This document shows positions 18,201-23,703 of a stretch of 23,703 nucleotides of DNA, piece after piece (position 1 is the stretch's first letter; every line of letters begins with the position of its first letter). A program made the translations under genes and the position numbers. The DNA comes from Microtetraspora glauca (GTDB taxonomy: Bacteria > Actinomycetota > Actinomycetes > Streptomycetales > Streptomycetaceae), in NCBI GenBank assembly GCA_000721275.1, contig JOFO01000081.1, positions 1 to 23,703 of the forward strand, in the 5' to 3' direction. Under the pieces are notes generated by a model, which saw only the letters and a list, made by a program, of their open reading frames with translations, did not search any database and had not been told where the DNA came from.

Positions 18201-19793
18201 CGCGGCGAGCGCGGTGCGCAGCGCGTCGGCGTCGCCGCCCCGGTGGTAGGCGAGCAGGGCGGGGTTTCCGGCGGCGTCCTCGCCGAGGACGACGGCGGCC
18301 TCGGCGACGCCGTCCTGCCGGGTGAGGGCGGCCTCGATCTCGGGGAGTTCGATGCGGTGCCCGCGGAGTTTGACCTGGCCGTCGGCGCGGCCGAGGTAGA
18401 CGAGGCGGCCGTCGGGGAGGAGGCGGCACCGGTCGCCGGTGCGGTAGGCGCGGGCTCCGGCGGCGGCGTCGGGCGCGGGGTCGGCGACGAACCGCTCGGC
18501 GGTCAGGGCGGGCCGGTTGCGGTAGCCGCGGGCGACGCGGGGGCCGGCGAGGTACAGCTCGCCGGTCTCGCCGGGGGCGACCGGGGCGAGCCGGTCGTCG
18601 AGGAGCCGCGCCGACAGGCCGGGCAGGACGGTGCCGATGTGCGGCTGTCCGGGGCGGTCGATCCAGCCGGCGGTGGCGTCGACGGTGCACTCGGTGGGTC
18701 CGTACACGTTGAGCGCGCGCAGCAGACCGGAGGCGTGCGCGGCGGCGAGCCGGTCCCACAGGGCGGGGCCGATGGCCTCGCCGCCGACGAGCAGGGTCAG
18801 CGGGCGGGGGCCGCCGTCCGCGGTCAGCAGGTCGAGCAGCGGGTCGGCGTGGGAGGGGGTGATGTCGAGGTCGGTGAGGCCGTGGGCGTCGACGAAGGCG
18901 GCGAGGAGGGCGGGGTCCCGGCGGGTCTCCTCGTCGATCATGACGAGGGTGTCGCCGCGGCAGAGCCGTACCCACTGCTGGACGGAGGCGTCGAAGGACG
19001 GCGAGGCGTTCCAGCCGACGCGGCGGCCCTCTCCGGTGGCGGCGCCGACGCCCTCCAGCTCCGCGAGCAGCAGCGAGGCGGCGCCGCGGCCGATCTCGAC
19101 GCCCTTGGGGCGGCCGGTGGAACCGGAGGTGTAGATGACGTAGGCGAGGGTGTCGGCGGTGACGGGGACGGGCCGGAAGGGGGCGGCGGGGGCGGCGCCG
19201 GGGGCTGTTTCGCCCGCGGTTCCGGTGGCGATCCCGTGGGCGGTTCCGGTGGAGGTTCCGGTGGCGGTTTCGCCGGCGGTGAGCTCCGCCAGGGTGAGGG
19301 TACGGGTGCCGGTGGGGGCCGCGGCGGAGGCGACCGCTTCGTCGGCCTGGACGACGACGAGGTCGGCGCCGGAGTCGGCGAGGAGGTAGGCGCGGCGCTC
19401 GGCGGGCAGCGCGGGGTCGACGGGCAGGTAGGCGGCGCCCGCGGTGAGGGTGCCGATGAGGGCCGTGGCGAGGCCGGCGCCGCGCGGCAGGCAGAGGGCG
19501 ACGACGCTCTCGGGACCGATGCCGAGGGCGGTGAGCCGGGCGGCGACGGCGGCGGCGTCGGCGCGCAGCTCGTCGAAGGTCAGGACCCGGTCGGCGGCGA
19601 CGACCGCGGTACGCCCGCCGGGGGCGGTGGCCAGCCGGGCGAGGAGGTCGGCGTGCCCGGTGCCGGCGGCGCAGCCGGAGCAGGCGCAGGGGGCGGCGCC
19701 GGCGAGGAGGGCGGCCACGTCGGGAGCGGTGGCGGTCTCGGGGCGGGTGGCGGTCGACGCGACGGTGGCGGTCTCGGGGAGGGTGGCGGTCAT
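12246..19793 (-). CDS. NRPS reading frame A(Gln)-[broken T]-C-T-C-T-C-T; probably two genes fused by a frame error
   Basis: As sequenced, ATG 19793 to TGA 12246 is one open frame of 2,515 residues. I think it represents two genes. The first should encode A-T (17831-19793) and the second C-T-C-T-C-T from GTG 17834. Three observations support this. The stretch between A and the first C (about residues 610-650) is a Pro/Arg-rich run with no carrier motif. A run of ten G at 17959-17968 sits exactly where the carrier should be. In another frame the sequence downstream of that run reads [16 protein letters not shown], like the end of a carrier domain, and stops at TGA 17833-17831, overlapping the GTG as GTGA. 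An automatic caller would report the single long protein. The two parts are described as separate entries. Confidence 0.8.
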   Translation of the reverse strand: MTATLPETATVASTATRPETATAPDVAALLAGAAPCACSGCAAGTGHADLLARLATAPGGRTAVVAADRVLTFDELRADAAAVAARLTALGIGPESVVALCLPRGAGLATALIGTLTAGAAYLPVDPALPAERRAYLLADSGADLVVVQADEAVASAAAPTGTRTLTLAELTAGETATGTSTGTAHGIATGTAGETAPGAAPAAPFRPVPVTADTLAYVIYTSGSTGRPKGVEIGRGAASLLLAELEGVGAATGEGRRVGWNASPSFDASVQQWVRLCRGDTLVMIDEETRRDPALLAAFVDAHGLTDLDITPSHADPLLDLLTADGGPRPLTLLVGGEAIGPALWDRLAAAHASGLLRALNVYGPTECTVDATAGWIDRPGQPHIGTVLPGLSARLLDDRLAPVAPGETGELYLAGPRVARGYRNRPALTAERFVADPAPDAAAGARAYRTGDRCRLLPDGRLVYLGRADGQVKLRGHRIELPEIEAALTRQDGVAEAAVVLGEDAAGNPALLAYHRGGDADALRTALAATLPAYMLPSAFVAVDRFATTPSGKLDRAALPTRAEAPAPGAPAGAAPAGGTGLTGPAEELIARVWTQVLGAATLGPDAPPPRRGRPHRGADARAGSLPAGRPPAPPAAGPPARPRTSREAATVIPLSYAQRRLWFMNRLEGSSPAYNAPVVLRLATRPDPAVLEAAVGDVVARHEVLRTVYPAVDEEPHQRILDDVRIPVETFRCAAGEADGQATEFARAPIDVTRELPLRVGLFETDGEEPAILVLAVHHIATDGWSVGCLLADLDTACTARAAGRAPEWEPLPVQYADYALWQRDMLGDPGDPGSTAHEQLAHWRAALDGAPAETRLPADRPRPTEPTHAGAFATADLDAATHRALTALARGSGATFFMVVRAALALALRAAGAGDDQVVGTPVAGRPEEDLHELVGFFVNTLALRTDLSGDPTLAEVVRRVRDADLAAFAHEDLPFDLLVEDLNPERSLGRQPVFQVMVAAHAGQPREVRVGGVPAVLDEADLATAKFDLSFHCQERTGADGEPAGLLLGLQYATDLYDADTAGLLLGLLGAALTALAERPGTTRVSDVTLLTDAQRAGLDRRHRALAADGREHRPDPWPQGAPGAGPAADPREEILRGLFAEVLGSTGTVLAHDNFFKRGGHSLLAGRLTNRVRSVLGLHAAIRDVFLAPTPRRLLRRLDGQGGGTPRPVLRAVPAARRPDRLPLSFAQRRLWLLGRLEGPSAAYNAPVVLRLAARPAPAVLEAALRDVLDRHEVLRTVYPAVDGEPYQSVTAAPAVPVGTTVCAAGELQDRMTEFARRPIDVTRELPLRARLFTTDGDDGAVLVLAVHHIATDGWSTARLLADLDTAYTARAEGRAPEWQPLPVQYADYTLWQRELLAPDGAFLRQRLDFWREALDGAPAETRLPADRPRRTEPSGRGALATAALDAETHRALTALARESGATFFMVVRAALALALRAAGAGDDQVVGAPVAGRPDDALDGLVGFFVNTLALRTDLSGDPTLAEVVRRVRDADLAAFAHDDLPFDLLVEDLNPERSLGRHPFFQVMVSAQERREDSATLGGVPAVLDGADLGSAKFDLSFHCSGSHDADGAPGPLLLGLQYATDLYDAGTADLLLGLFRHALATLAAQPGDTPLSAVAWTTDAQRSDLDRRHAALDAARETATGADDAPGRRETTSRDPREEILRGLYAELLGRDTVLPDDNFFKLGGHSLLAGKLANRVRGTLGLPAAIRDVFLAPTPKTLLRRLDEHGDDPARPALRPVPAARRPARLPLSAAQRRLWFVGRLEGPSATYNIPVVTRLHRPLDPAVLSAALADTAARHEVLRTVYRHADGEPYQLVLDDQAPVLDEIRAEGPEAVRAAVDAAAGHVFDLAAEIPFRATLVTDADERQTLVLLVHHIAGDGWSTACLLADLDAAYRARAAGRARALPPLPVQYADYTLWQHHLLDGTPGTDGEPGTPGVAAAQLAHWRTALAGMPPLLALPTDRPRPLEADGRGALTGFEVGAATHQALLRTARAHGATLFMVVQAALAALLTRHGAGTDIALGTTVAGRADHNLHPLVGFFVNTLVLRTDTSGDPAFTDLVHRVRESGLAAYSHQDLPFDRLVEHLSPQRSAAHAPLVQVMLQVHAADTAGRGPSVLDGDPVAFTGTGAKSDLTFALTELTGPDGAPGGLRGVLEYATALYDAGTARLLAARLAETLDAFAADPAAPLSAPRYTTGAPSPSAHGTVLDERGRPAPVRVPGEVHVPAPGGGLRATGRRAYAAADGTLRPVAVLTAGGYAVEPGRVEEALLSHPAVTGVSVAVHDDRLHATVARAPGAAVTEEELRAWAERRLPEYLAPARVVIGGGGARPGAATSGPEDEAPARAREERLLALFRDVLGGRDVGRGDNFFKNGGHSLLAVRLLNRIRVEFGQDLTLRDVFRNPTATALARLLGEPAPGTREAPDGTRAGGAPRTPGEPRAHGPAGPPRPPVPAPALKRRTRAGTRTGR
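12679..13073 (-). other. Vestigial adenylation domain (C-terminal fragment)
   Basis: About residues 1588-1718 of the C-T-C-T-C-T protein. The fragment keeps faint A-domain landmarks: [11 protein letters not shown] (like GELYVAG), ADGTLRPV (like the A7-A8 stretch), [25 protein letters not shown] (the A8-A9 region, split here by eye) and [11 protein letters not shown]. Everything N-terminal of this, including the P-loop TSGSTG, the specificity pocket and YGPTE, is absent, and the final catalytic Lys motif (GKxDR) is lost. The frame is continuous on both sides with no homopolymer, so this looks like evolutionary decay rather than an assembly break. It cannot activate an amino acid. Confidence 0.7.
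15101..15400 (-). repeat. Near-identical in-frame repeat, copy in second C domain
   Basis: This stretch, in the C-terminal half of the second C domain, repeats at 16811-17110 with an offset of exactly 1,710 bases (570 codons). Over 15181-15270 I count three differences in 90 bases, and 15312-15398 is identical. It reflects duplication of one C-T module and is a likely site for recombination or misassembly. Confidence 0.85.
16811..17110 (-). repeat. Near-identical in-frame repeat, copy in first C domain
   Basis: Partner of 15101-15400 at an offset of 1,710 bases, in the first C domain of the same protein. The similarity extends more weakly over the whole C-T module, including the carrier domains, which share [11 protein letters not shown] and [11 protein letters not shown]. 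Confidence 0.85.
17843..17849 (-). promoter_or_regulatory. Ribosome binding site for internal GTG 17834
   Basis: AGAGAGG on the minus strand, eight bases before GTG 17834. It would be unnecessary inside a single long NRPS gene, and together with the GTGA overlap it supports a separate start for the C-T-C-T-C-T protein. Confidence 0.6.
19218..19264 (-). repeat. Short tandem repeat encoding a Gly-Thr linker in the Gln A domain
   Basis: GGTTCCGGTGG occurs at 19218, 19242 and 19254 (spacing 24 and 12, in frame). It encodes a TGT-like linker between the A2 and A3 motifs, a surface loop in A domains, so it should not disturb the fold. Confidence 0.6.
19729..19779 (-). repeat. 36-base direct repeat in the leader of the A-T gene
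   Basis: A 15-base unit, GTGGCGGTCTCGGGG, occurs at 19729-19743 and 19765-19779 (period 36, in frame). It gives the repeated PETAT segments in the N-terminal leader, a likely disordered extension. Confidence 0.6.
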
Positions 19794-19803
19794 GGCGGCG
19801 GGC

Positions 19804-20865
19804 TCACATTCCGTACGGGTGGGCGGAGGGGGCGACGGTCGGGGCGCAGTCCGACAGGGGGACGGGATCGCCCATGGCGACGAGGATCTTGCGGGCGCCG
19901 GTGTACGCCTCGCGTCCGTGCGCGCAGAGGATGTTGTCGACGAGCATCAGGTCGCCGGCCTGCCAGGTCTCGCGGACGGTGACGGCCTCGTAGGCGGCGT
20001 TGACGGCGTCGACCTCGGCGTCGGTGAGGGCGGTGCCGTCGCCGAGCCGGGTGTCGAAGGGCAGGCCGTCGGCGCCGAAGGTCTCGGTGAGGACGTCGCG
20101 GACGTCCTCGTCGAGGCTGCGGGCGTTCCAGAAGGCGAAGTGGTTGAACCAGACGCGCTCGCCGGTGACGGGGTGGGTGACGATCGCGGAGCGGAGCTGG
20201 CGGGTGCGCAGGGTGTCCTCGTCGAGCCATTCGTACCCGATGGAGTGCGCGTCGCAGTACTCCTCCGCGCCGGCCGGGTCGTCGGCGGAGAACGCCTTGC
20301 GCCAGGGCATTCCGGCGAGGTCGGAGTAGTTGCGGACCAGCAGCCAGCCGGCCTGCTCGAAGCGGGCGACGAGCTCCGGCGGGAGGAGGGACAGGGCGCG
20401 GCGCATGTCGCCGACGGTGGTGGCGCCGCCGGTCTCGGGGGCGGTGACGCAGCCGAAGAGGAGGACGCCGGGGAAGTCGAGGGTGTAGCTGTTCTCGTTG
20501 TGCAGGCGGATCGGCTGGATCGCCGGCAGGTCGGTGGAGGAGAAGACGCCCTCGCCGAAGTCGGTGCGCGGGGTGGCCTTCTCCTTGTAGCCGGCACGAC
20601 GGGCGATCAGCGCGTCCCGGGCCTCCCCGAAGGTGCCGGCGTCGGTGACGGGCAGGCCGCGGAGCATCACGGCGCCGGAACGGTGCAGTTCGGCCTGGAT
20701 GTCGGGGCGGCGGGCGGTGAGCCAGGCGGTCGCCTCGGCCATGGTGGCGAAGCGGGGCACCTGGATCAGGGCGGGCTTGCCGGGTTCCCGGACGACGGTC
20801 ACCGCGTCGTCGGCGGCGGCGGTCGTGGCCGGGTGCGGGTGCGGGTGCGGGGCGAAGGTGGTCAT
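19804..20865 (-). CDS. SyrP/TauD-family Fe(II)/2-oxoglutarate-dependent hydroxylase
   Basis: A 353-residue non-heme iron oxygenase of the TauD/TfdA group, closest in style to SyrP-like enzymes that beta-hydroxylate carrier-bound amino acids in NRPS pathways. The iron-binding triad is visible as His122-x-Glu124 (LHNENSY) and His316 (ILCAHGREAY); Arg325 (GARKILVAM) is the expected 2-oxoglutarate ligand. Other family stretches are VMLRG (66-70), PETGGATTVGD and WFNHFAFWN (239-247). Glu in place of Asp in the HxD motif is common in the SyrP branch. The ATG at 20865 has GAGGAA about seven bases upstream; the N-terminus is His/Pro-rich. The Gln A-T gene follows after ten bases, so carrier-bound glutamine is the first candidate substrate, with aspartate or methylaspartate as alternatives. 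Confidence 0.92.
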   Translation of the reverse strand: MTTFAPHPHPHPATTAAADDAVTVVREPGKPALIQVPRFATMAEATAWLTARRPDIQAELHRSGAVMLRGLPVTDAGTFGEARDALIARRAGYKEKATPRTDFGEGVFSSTDLPAIQPIRLHNENSYTLDFPGVLLFGCVTAPETGGATTVGDMRRALSLLPPELVARFEQAGWLLVRNYSDLAGMPWRKAFSADDPAGAEEYCDAHSIGYEWLDEDTLRTRQLRSAIVTHPVTGERVWFNHFAFWNARSLDEDVRDVLTETFGADGLPFDTRLGDGTALTDAEVDAVNAAYEAVTVRETWQAGDLMLVDNILCAHGREAYTGARKILVAMGDPVPLSDCAPTVAPSAHPYGM

Positions 20866-20958
20866 GGCGTTGTTCCTCGTCTTCGGTGGGTGAGCGGCAC
20901 GGAGGCCGGGGAGGCGCGAATCCGGAGGCGGTGGTGGGGCGGCGGGGCTTTCGCGCCC

Positions 20959-20987
20959 GGGCGGTACGGAGCCTGGGCGGTACGGAG
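20959..20987. repeat. Direct repeat between the thioesterase and hydroxylase genes
   Basis: GGGCGGTACGGAG occurs twice (20959-20971 and 20975-20987), 16 bases apart, just after the thioesterase stop. The rest of the 131-base gap (20866-20996) shows only the hydroxylase ribosome binding site; I see no clear promoter or terminator hairpin in it. Confidence 0.5.
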
Positions 20988-20996
20988 GCCGACCGT

Positions 20997-21782
20997 TCAG
21001 GCCGTGGCGGCGGGGGCCGGGGCGAAGGAGCGCAGGACCGGGTTCAGCCGGGCGAAGAAGCCGGCCAGGTCCTGCTGGAAGTAGAAGTGGTCGCCCGGCA
21101 GGACCTCGGGGACGACGGCGTGGCCCGCCACCAGGGCCCACCCGTCGAGCAGTTCGACCGGGACGATCGGGTCGGCGTCGCCGCCGAGGACGGCGACGGG
21201 GCAGTCGAGCCGCACGTCGGGCGCGGTGCACCGGTAGGCGTCGTCGATGGCGAAGTCGGCCCGGATGGACGGGAGGACGATCTCGCGGAGCTCCGGGTCG
21301 TCGAGGATGCCGTCGTCGGTGCCGCCGCGCTCCTTGATGGCGGCCACCAGCTCGTCGTCGCCGAAGCGCTCCGGGTGCACGGGGGCCTGGTTGGGCAGCA
21401 CGGGCGCCCGGCAGGCGGAGGCGACGAGCCCGAGCGGGGTGTGGCCGGCGGCCTGGAGGGCGCGGGTGACCTCGAAGGCGACCAGGGAACCCATGCTGTG
21501 GCCGAGGACCACCAGGGGGCCGGCGTCCGCCGGGAGGGCTTCGACGACGGGAAGCGCCAGGTCGTCGACGGAGGCGGGCAGATCCTCGCAGTAGCGGGCG
21601 CCGCGGCCCGGGTACTGGCCGATGAGGAGCCGGACGTCGGCCGGAAGGTGCTCGCGCCAGGTGCTGTAGGCGTGGGCGTTGCCGCCGGCGTGCGGGAGGA
21701 CGAGCAGGGACAGGCGGTGCGGCGCGTCACCGGGCAGGTCCCAGACGACGTCCTCGGGCGCGGGGGTGAAGGAAGCGCTCAT
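20997..21782 (-). CDS. Type II thioesterase (NRPS editing)
   Basis: A 261-residue alpha/beta hydrolase of the stand-alone type II thioesterase family. These enzymes remove misprimed acyl groups or stalled intermediates from carrier domains, and some move aminoacyl groups between carriers. The start LLVLPHAGGNAHAYSTW (26-42) and the oxyanion region are typical. The nucleophile is Ser96 in GHSMGS (94-99), and the expected acid and base are Asp202 or Asp204 (LGGDADPIV) and His232 (PGDHFYF). There is no signal peptide, so it is cytosolic. Its ATG (21782) overlaps the upstream NRPS stop as ATGA, so it is translationally coupled. Confidence 0.95.
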   Translation of the reverse strand: MSASFTPAPEDVVWDLPGDAPHRLSLLVLPHAGGNAHAYSTWREHLPADVRLLIGQYPGRGARYCEDLPASVDDLALPVVEALPADAGPLVVLGHSMGSLVAFEVTRALQAAGHTPLGLVASACRAPVLPNQAPVHPERFGDDELVAAIKERGGTDDGILDDPELREIVLPSIRADFAIDDAYRCTAPDVRLDCPVAVLGGDADPIVPVELLDGWALVAGHAVVPEVLPGDHFYFQQDLAGFFARLNPVLRSFAPAPAATA

Positions 21783-23703
21783 GAGCTGATCCGATCTGTC
21801 TCGGTGCGGCGGCGGAGGGCCGGTCGGGCCTTCCGGGCGGCCGGCGCGGTCGTGAGGGAGTCGAGGTGCGCTGCGAGCCGGGCGGGGGTGGGGTGCTGGA
21901 AGACGTCGCGCACGGTGAGGCGGACATCGAGGGCGCCGGCGATGTGGTTGGTGAGGCGGGCTCCGAGGAGGGAGTGGCCGCCGAGGTGGAAGAAGTCGTC
22001 GTCGATGGTGAGGGGGGCGGTGGTGTCGAGGGTGCGGGCGAAGAGGGCGACGAGGGTTTCTTCGAGGGGGGTGCGGGGGGCCCGGCCGCCGGTGGTGAGG
22101 GCGGTGGGGGCGGGCAGGGCGCGCTTGTCGATCTTGCCGTTCGGGGTGAGGGGAAGGCGGTCGAGGACGGTGAGGTGGGTCGGGACGAGGTGGTCGGGGA
22201 GGCATTCGGCGATGTAACGGCGGATCTCGTCCGGGGACGCGCCCTGGGCCGTCACCAGGTAGGCGGCAAGCCGCTCCTCGTGGACGGTGACCACGGCCTG
22301 GGTGACGTCGGGGTGGCTGAGCAGCGCGGCCTCGGTCTCGCCGGGCTCGACGCGGAAGCCGCGGATCTTGATCTGGTCGTCGGCCCGGCCCTCGTACACC
22401 AGCCGCCCGTCCCGGTCGAAGCGGGCCAGGTCGCCGGTCCGGTACAGCCGACCGCCCTTGCCGCCGAACAGGTCGGGTACGAAGCGGCCGGCTGTCAGGT
22501 CGGGGCGTCCGAGGTAACCGTGGGCCAGGCCCTCCCCCGCGAGGTACAACTCGCCGGTGACGCCGGGCGGGCACAGATTCAGCCAGGGATCCAGGACGTA
22601 GGCGCCCTTGTTGAGGAGCGGGACGCCGATGGGGACGGGGAGGCGCGGATCGGTGCCGGGCGCCATGAGGTGGGTGGTGGTGAAGCCCATGGACTCGGCC
22701 GGCCCGTACCCGTTGACGACCGTGATCCCGGGACGCTGCGCGTGCAGTGTGCGGACGTGCGCGGCCGAGGCGGCCTCGCCGCCCGTGTAGGCGACGGTGA
22801 CGGTGGTGAAGGCGTCCGGGTGCTCGTCGACGAGGAAGTTGAACAGGCTCGCGGACAGCTGGAGCATCGTGACGCCGTGGCGCCGGGACAGTTCGCTGAT
22901 GAGGGCCGGCTCGGGGCGCTGCCCCGGCTGGAGGACCGTGGTCCCGCCGTGGAGCAGAGCACCCCAGAACTCCAGGCTGAACGCGTCCCACGACACCGGC
23001 GAGCACTGGAGGAACACCTCCTCCGGACCGAACCGCCCGTACGACTGCCCGCTCACCGTCGACACCAGGTTCCGGTGCGAGGACAGAATGCCCCCGCGTC
23101 CTCCGCCGCCGACCGCAGCCGCTCGTCGGGGAAGTCCGGATCGAGCAGCGTGTACGGGGGTCGGTGAGGACCTGGTCCAGGACGCGGCCGAGGAGCGCGG
23201 CCGTGCGGCGCACGGTCTCGGGGTCGAACAGGTCTGCGGCGTAGAGGAGCGAGCCGTGCAGCCGCCGGCCGTCGTCGGAGCGCAGCAGGAATTCGAGGTC
23301 GAACTTGGCGGCGCCGTTCGCGGTGCCGGCGACGGTGGCGGCGGGGAGCCCGGGGAGATGGAGCCGGGGCGCTCCGCCGGTCTCCAGGCCGAGGCAGATC
23401 TGGAAGAGGGGGTGCCGGGCGAGCGACCGGGCCGGGTTGACGGCCTCCAGGACCACGTCGAACGGGGCCTCCTGATGCGCGAACGCGTCCAGGTCGGCGG
23501 CACGCACCCGGCCGAGGAGATCCCGGAAGGTCGGATCACCCGCACTGTCCGTCCGCAGCACCAGCGTGTTCACGAAGAACCCCACCAGCCCGGCAAGGGT
23601 TTCGTCACTCCGCCCCGCCACCGGCGACCCGATCGCCAGATCGGAGCCGGCACCCAGCCGCGTCAGCGCCGCCACCAGCGCCGCGTGCACCACCATGAAC
23701 GGC
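21779..23703 (-). CDS. NRPS, C-terminal part: C (C-terminal half)-damaged A-T, cut by window edge
   Basis: This is the 3' end of an NRPS gene entering from the right. The C-terminal half of a C domain ([36 protein letters not shown]) is clean to VLTDP at about 23160. Then a 64-base fragment in a second frame matches an A-domain A2 motif, and a third frame resumes with GILSSHRNLV just after the place of A3. From there the A domain continues (SWDAFSLEFW, NGYGPAE, GELYLAG, YRTGDLARF, NGKIDKR), followed by a carrier with [11 protein letters not shown] and a stop at 21779. The A1 motif and the P-loop region are gone, so the encoded enzyme would be inactive as sequenced. The pocket code still readable by eye is DALQATGGFK, which I cannot assign. 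The HHxxxDG of the C domain lies outside the window. Either a pseudogene or an assembly collapse; I favour the latter. Confidence 0.8.
23091..23154 (-). other. Stranded A2-motif fragment between two deletions
   Basis: Read from TAC at 23154 this gives YTLLDPDFPDERLRSAAED, an unmistakable A2 stretch of an adenylation domain, in a frame used by neither flank. It is bounded by five-base runs (CCCCC at 23160-23156 and GGGGG at 23095-23091 on the coding strand). About 45-60 residues are missing before it and a similar or larger number after it, judged against a typical A domain. Confidence 0.7.

Larger units (their letters stand above)
17831..19793 (-). other. Probable separate gene: A(Gln)-T didomain with a deleted carrier core
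   Basis: The A domain (residues about 50-590) is complete: [45 protein letters not shown] and SGKLDR. By alignment to the PheA pocket the specificity code is DAQDLGVVDK, the established glutamine code. The carrier starts ([19 protein letters not shown]) and is then interrupted; the DxFFxLGGHS core is missing. The end of a carrier-like sequence reappears in another frame and stops at 17831. The 5' 75 bases encode a repetitive Thr/Ala leader followed by a Cys cluster (CACSGC, about residues 36-41), and a Gly/Thr-repeat insert lies between A2 and A3. The start is 10 bases after the hydroxylase stop, so the two are co-transcribed. A free A-T unit beside a hydroxylase is the usual arrangement for hydroxylating a carrier-bound amino acid. 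Confidence 0.75.

Noticed and set aside
11811..19982. A plus-strand open frame of over 2,700 codons opposite the NRPS genes, and a similar one of about 2,360 codons at 5027-12106
   Set aside because: Both are products of extreme GC content: translations are low-complexity Gly/Glu/Val runs with no domain motifs, while the minus strand carries continuous NRPS motifs.
20997..23696. A single 899-codon frame joining C-domain sequence to the thioesterase
   Set aside because: The middle part is out of frame with the A and T domains; the thioesterase has its own ATG overlapping the NRPS stop.
1..23703. tRNA or rRNA genes, CRISPR arrays, insertion sequences, attachment sites
   Set aside because: I saw no cloverleaf-like sequence, spaced repeat array, transposase motif or terminal inverted repeats; the long repeats present are NRPS module duplications.

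Overview
This is about 23.7 kb of very GC-rich DNA (G/C strongly favoured at third codon positions), typical of Streptomyces or a close actinomycete. Every gene I can support lies on the minus strand, so the window is read from its right end to its left. It is the interior of a nonribosomal peptide synthetase (NRPS) cluster, truncated at both ends.

Order in the direction of transcription: (1) the 3' part of an NRPS ending C-A-T, with its A domain damaged (21779-23703); (2) a type II thioesterase; (3) a SyrP/TauD-like Fe(II)/2-oxoglutarate hydroxylase; (4) an A-T didomain whose A-domain code reads as glutamine but whose carrier domain is mostly missing (17831-19793); (5) a C-T-C-T-C-T protein with no working adenylation domain (12246-17834; as sequenced it is in frame with item 4); (6) a strong hairpin terminator; (7) a 2,375-residue NRPS of unusual order A-C-T-C-A-T-TE; (8) an MbtH-like protein and a second strong terminator; (9) a separate operon, apparently started by a leaderless promoter, encoding both subunits of B12-dependent glutamate (methylaspartate) mutase, an asparaginyl-tRNA-synthetase-like catalytic domain without an anticodon-binding domain, an FMN glutamate-synthase-like barrel without its iron-sulfur cysteines, and the start of an unrecognised gene. 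Six gene junctions are ATGA or GTGA overlaps, so translation is probably coupled.

Likely joint role: the mutase makes 3-methylaspartate from glutamate. The aaRS-like and FMN enzymes may modify or activate it. The hydroxylase sits beside the Gln-specific A-T unit and probably beta-hydroxylates a carrier-bound residue. The assembly line has four carrier domains without an adenylation domain in the usual place, and one divergent adenylation domain with no carrier after it. That suggests one A domain charges several carriers, in trans or within a rearranged module. This is the most unusual feature of the window.

Caution: two conserved NRPS domains carry internal deletions with frame changes, at 17959-17968 (a run of ten G) and at 23091-23160 (between five-base G/C runs). 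These look more like collapsed assembly of repetitive DNA than biology. The absent A domains in the C-T modules do not show that signature.
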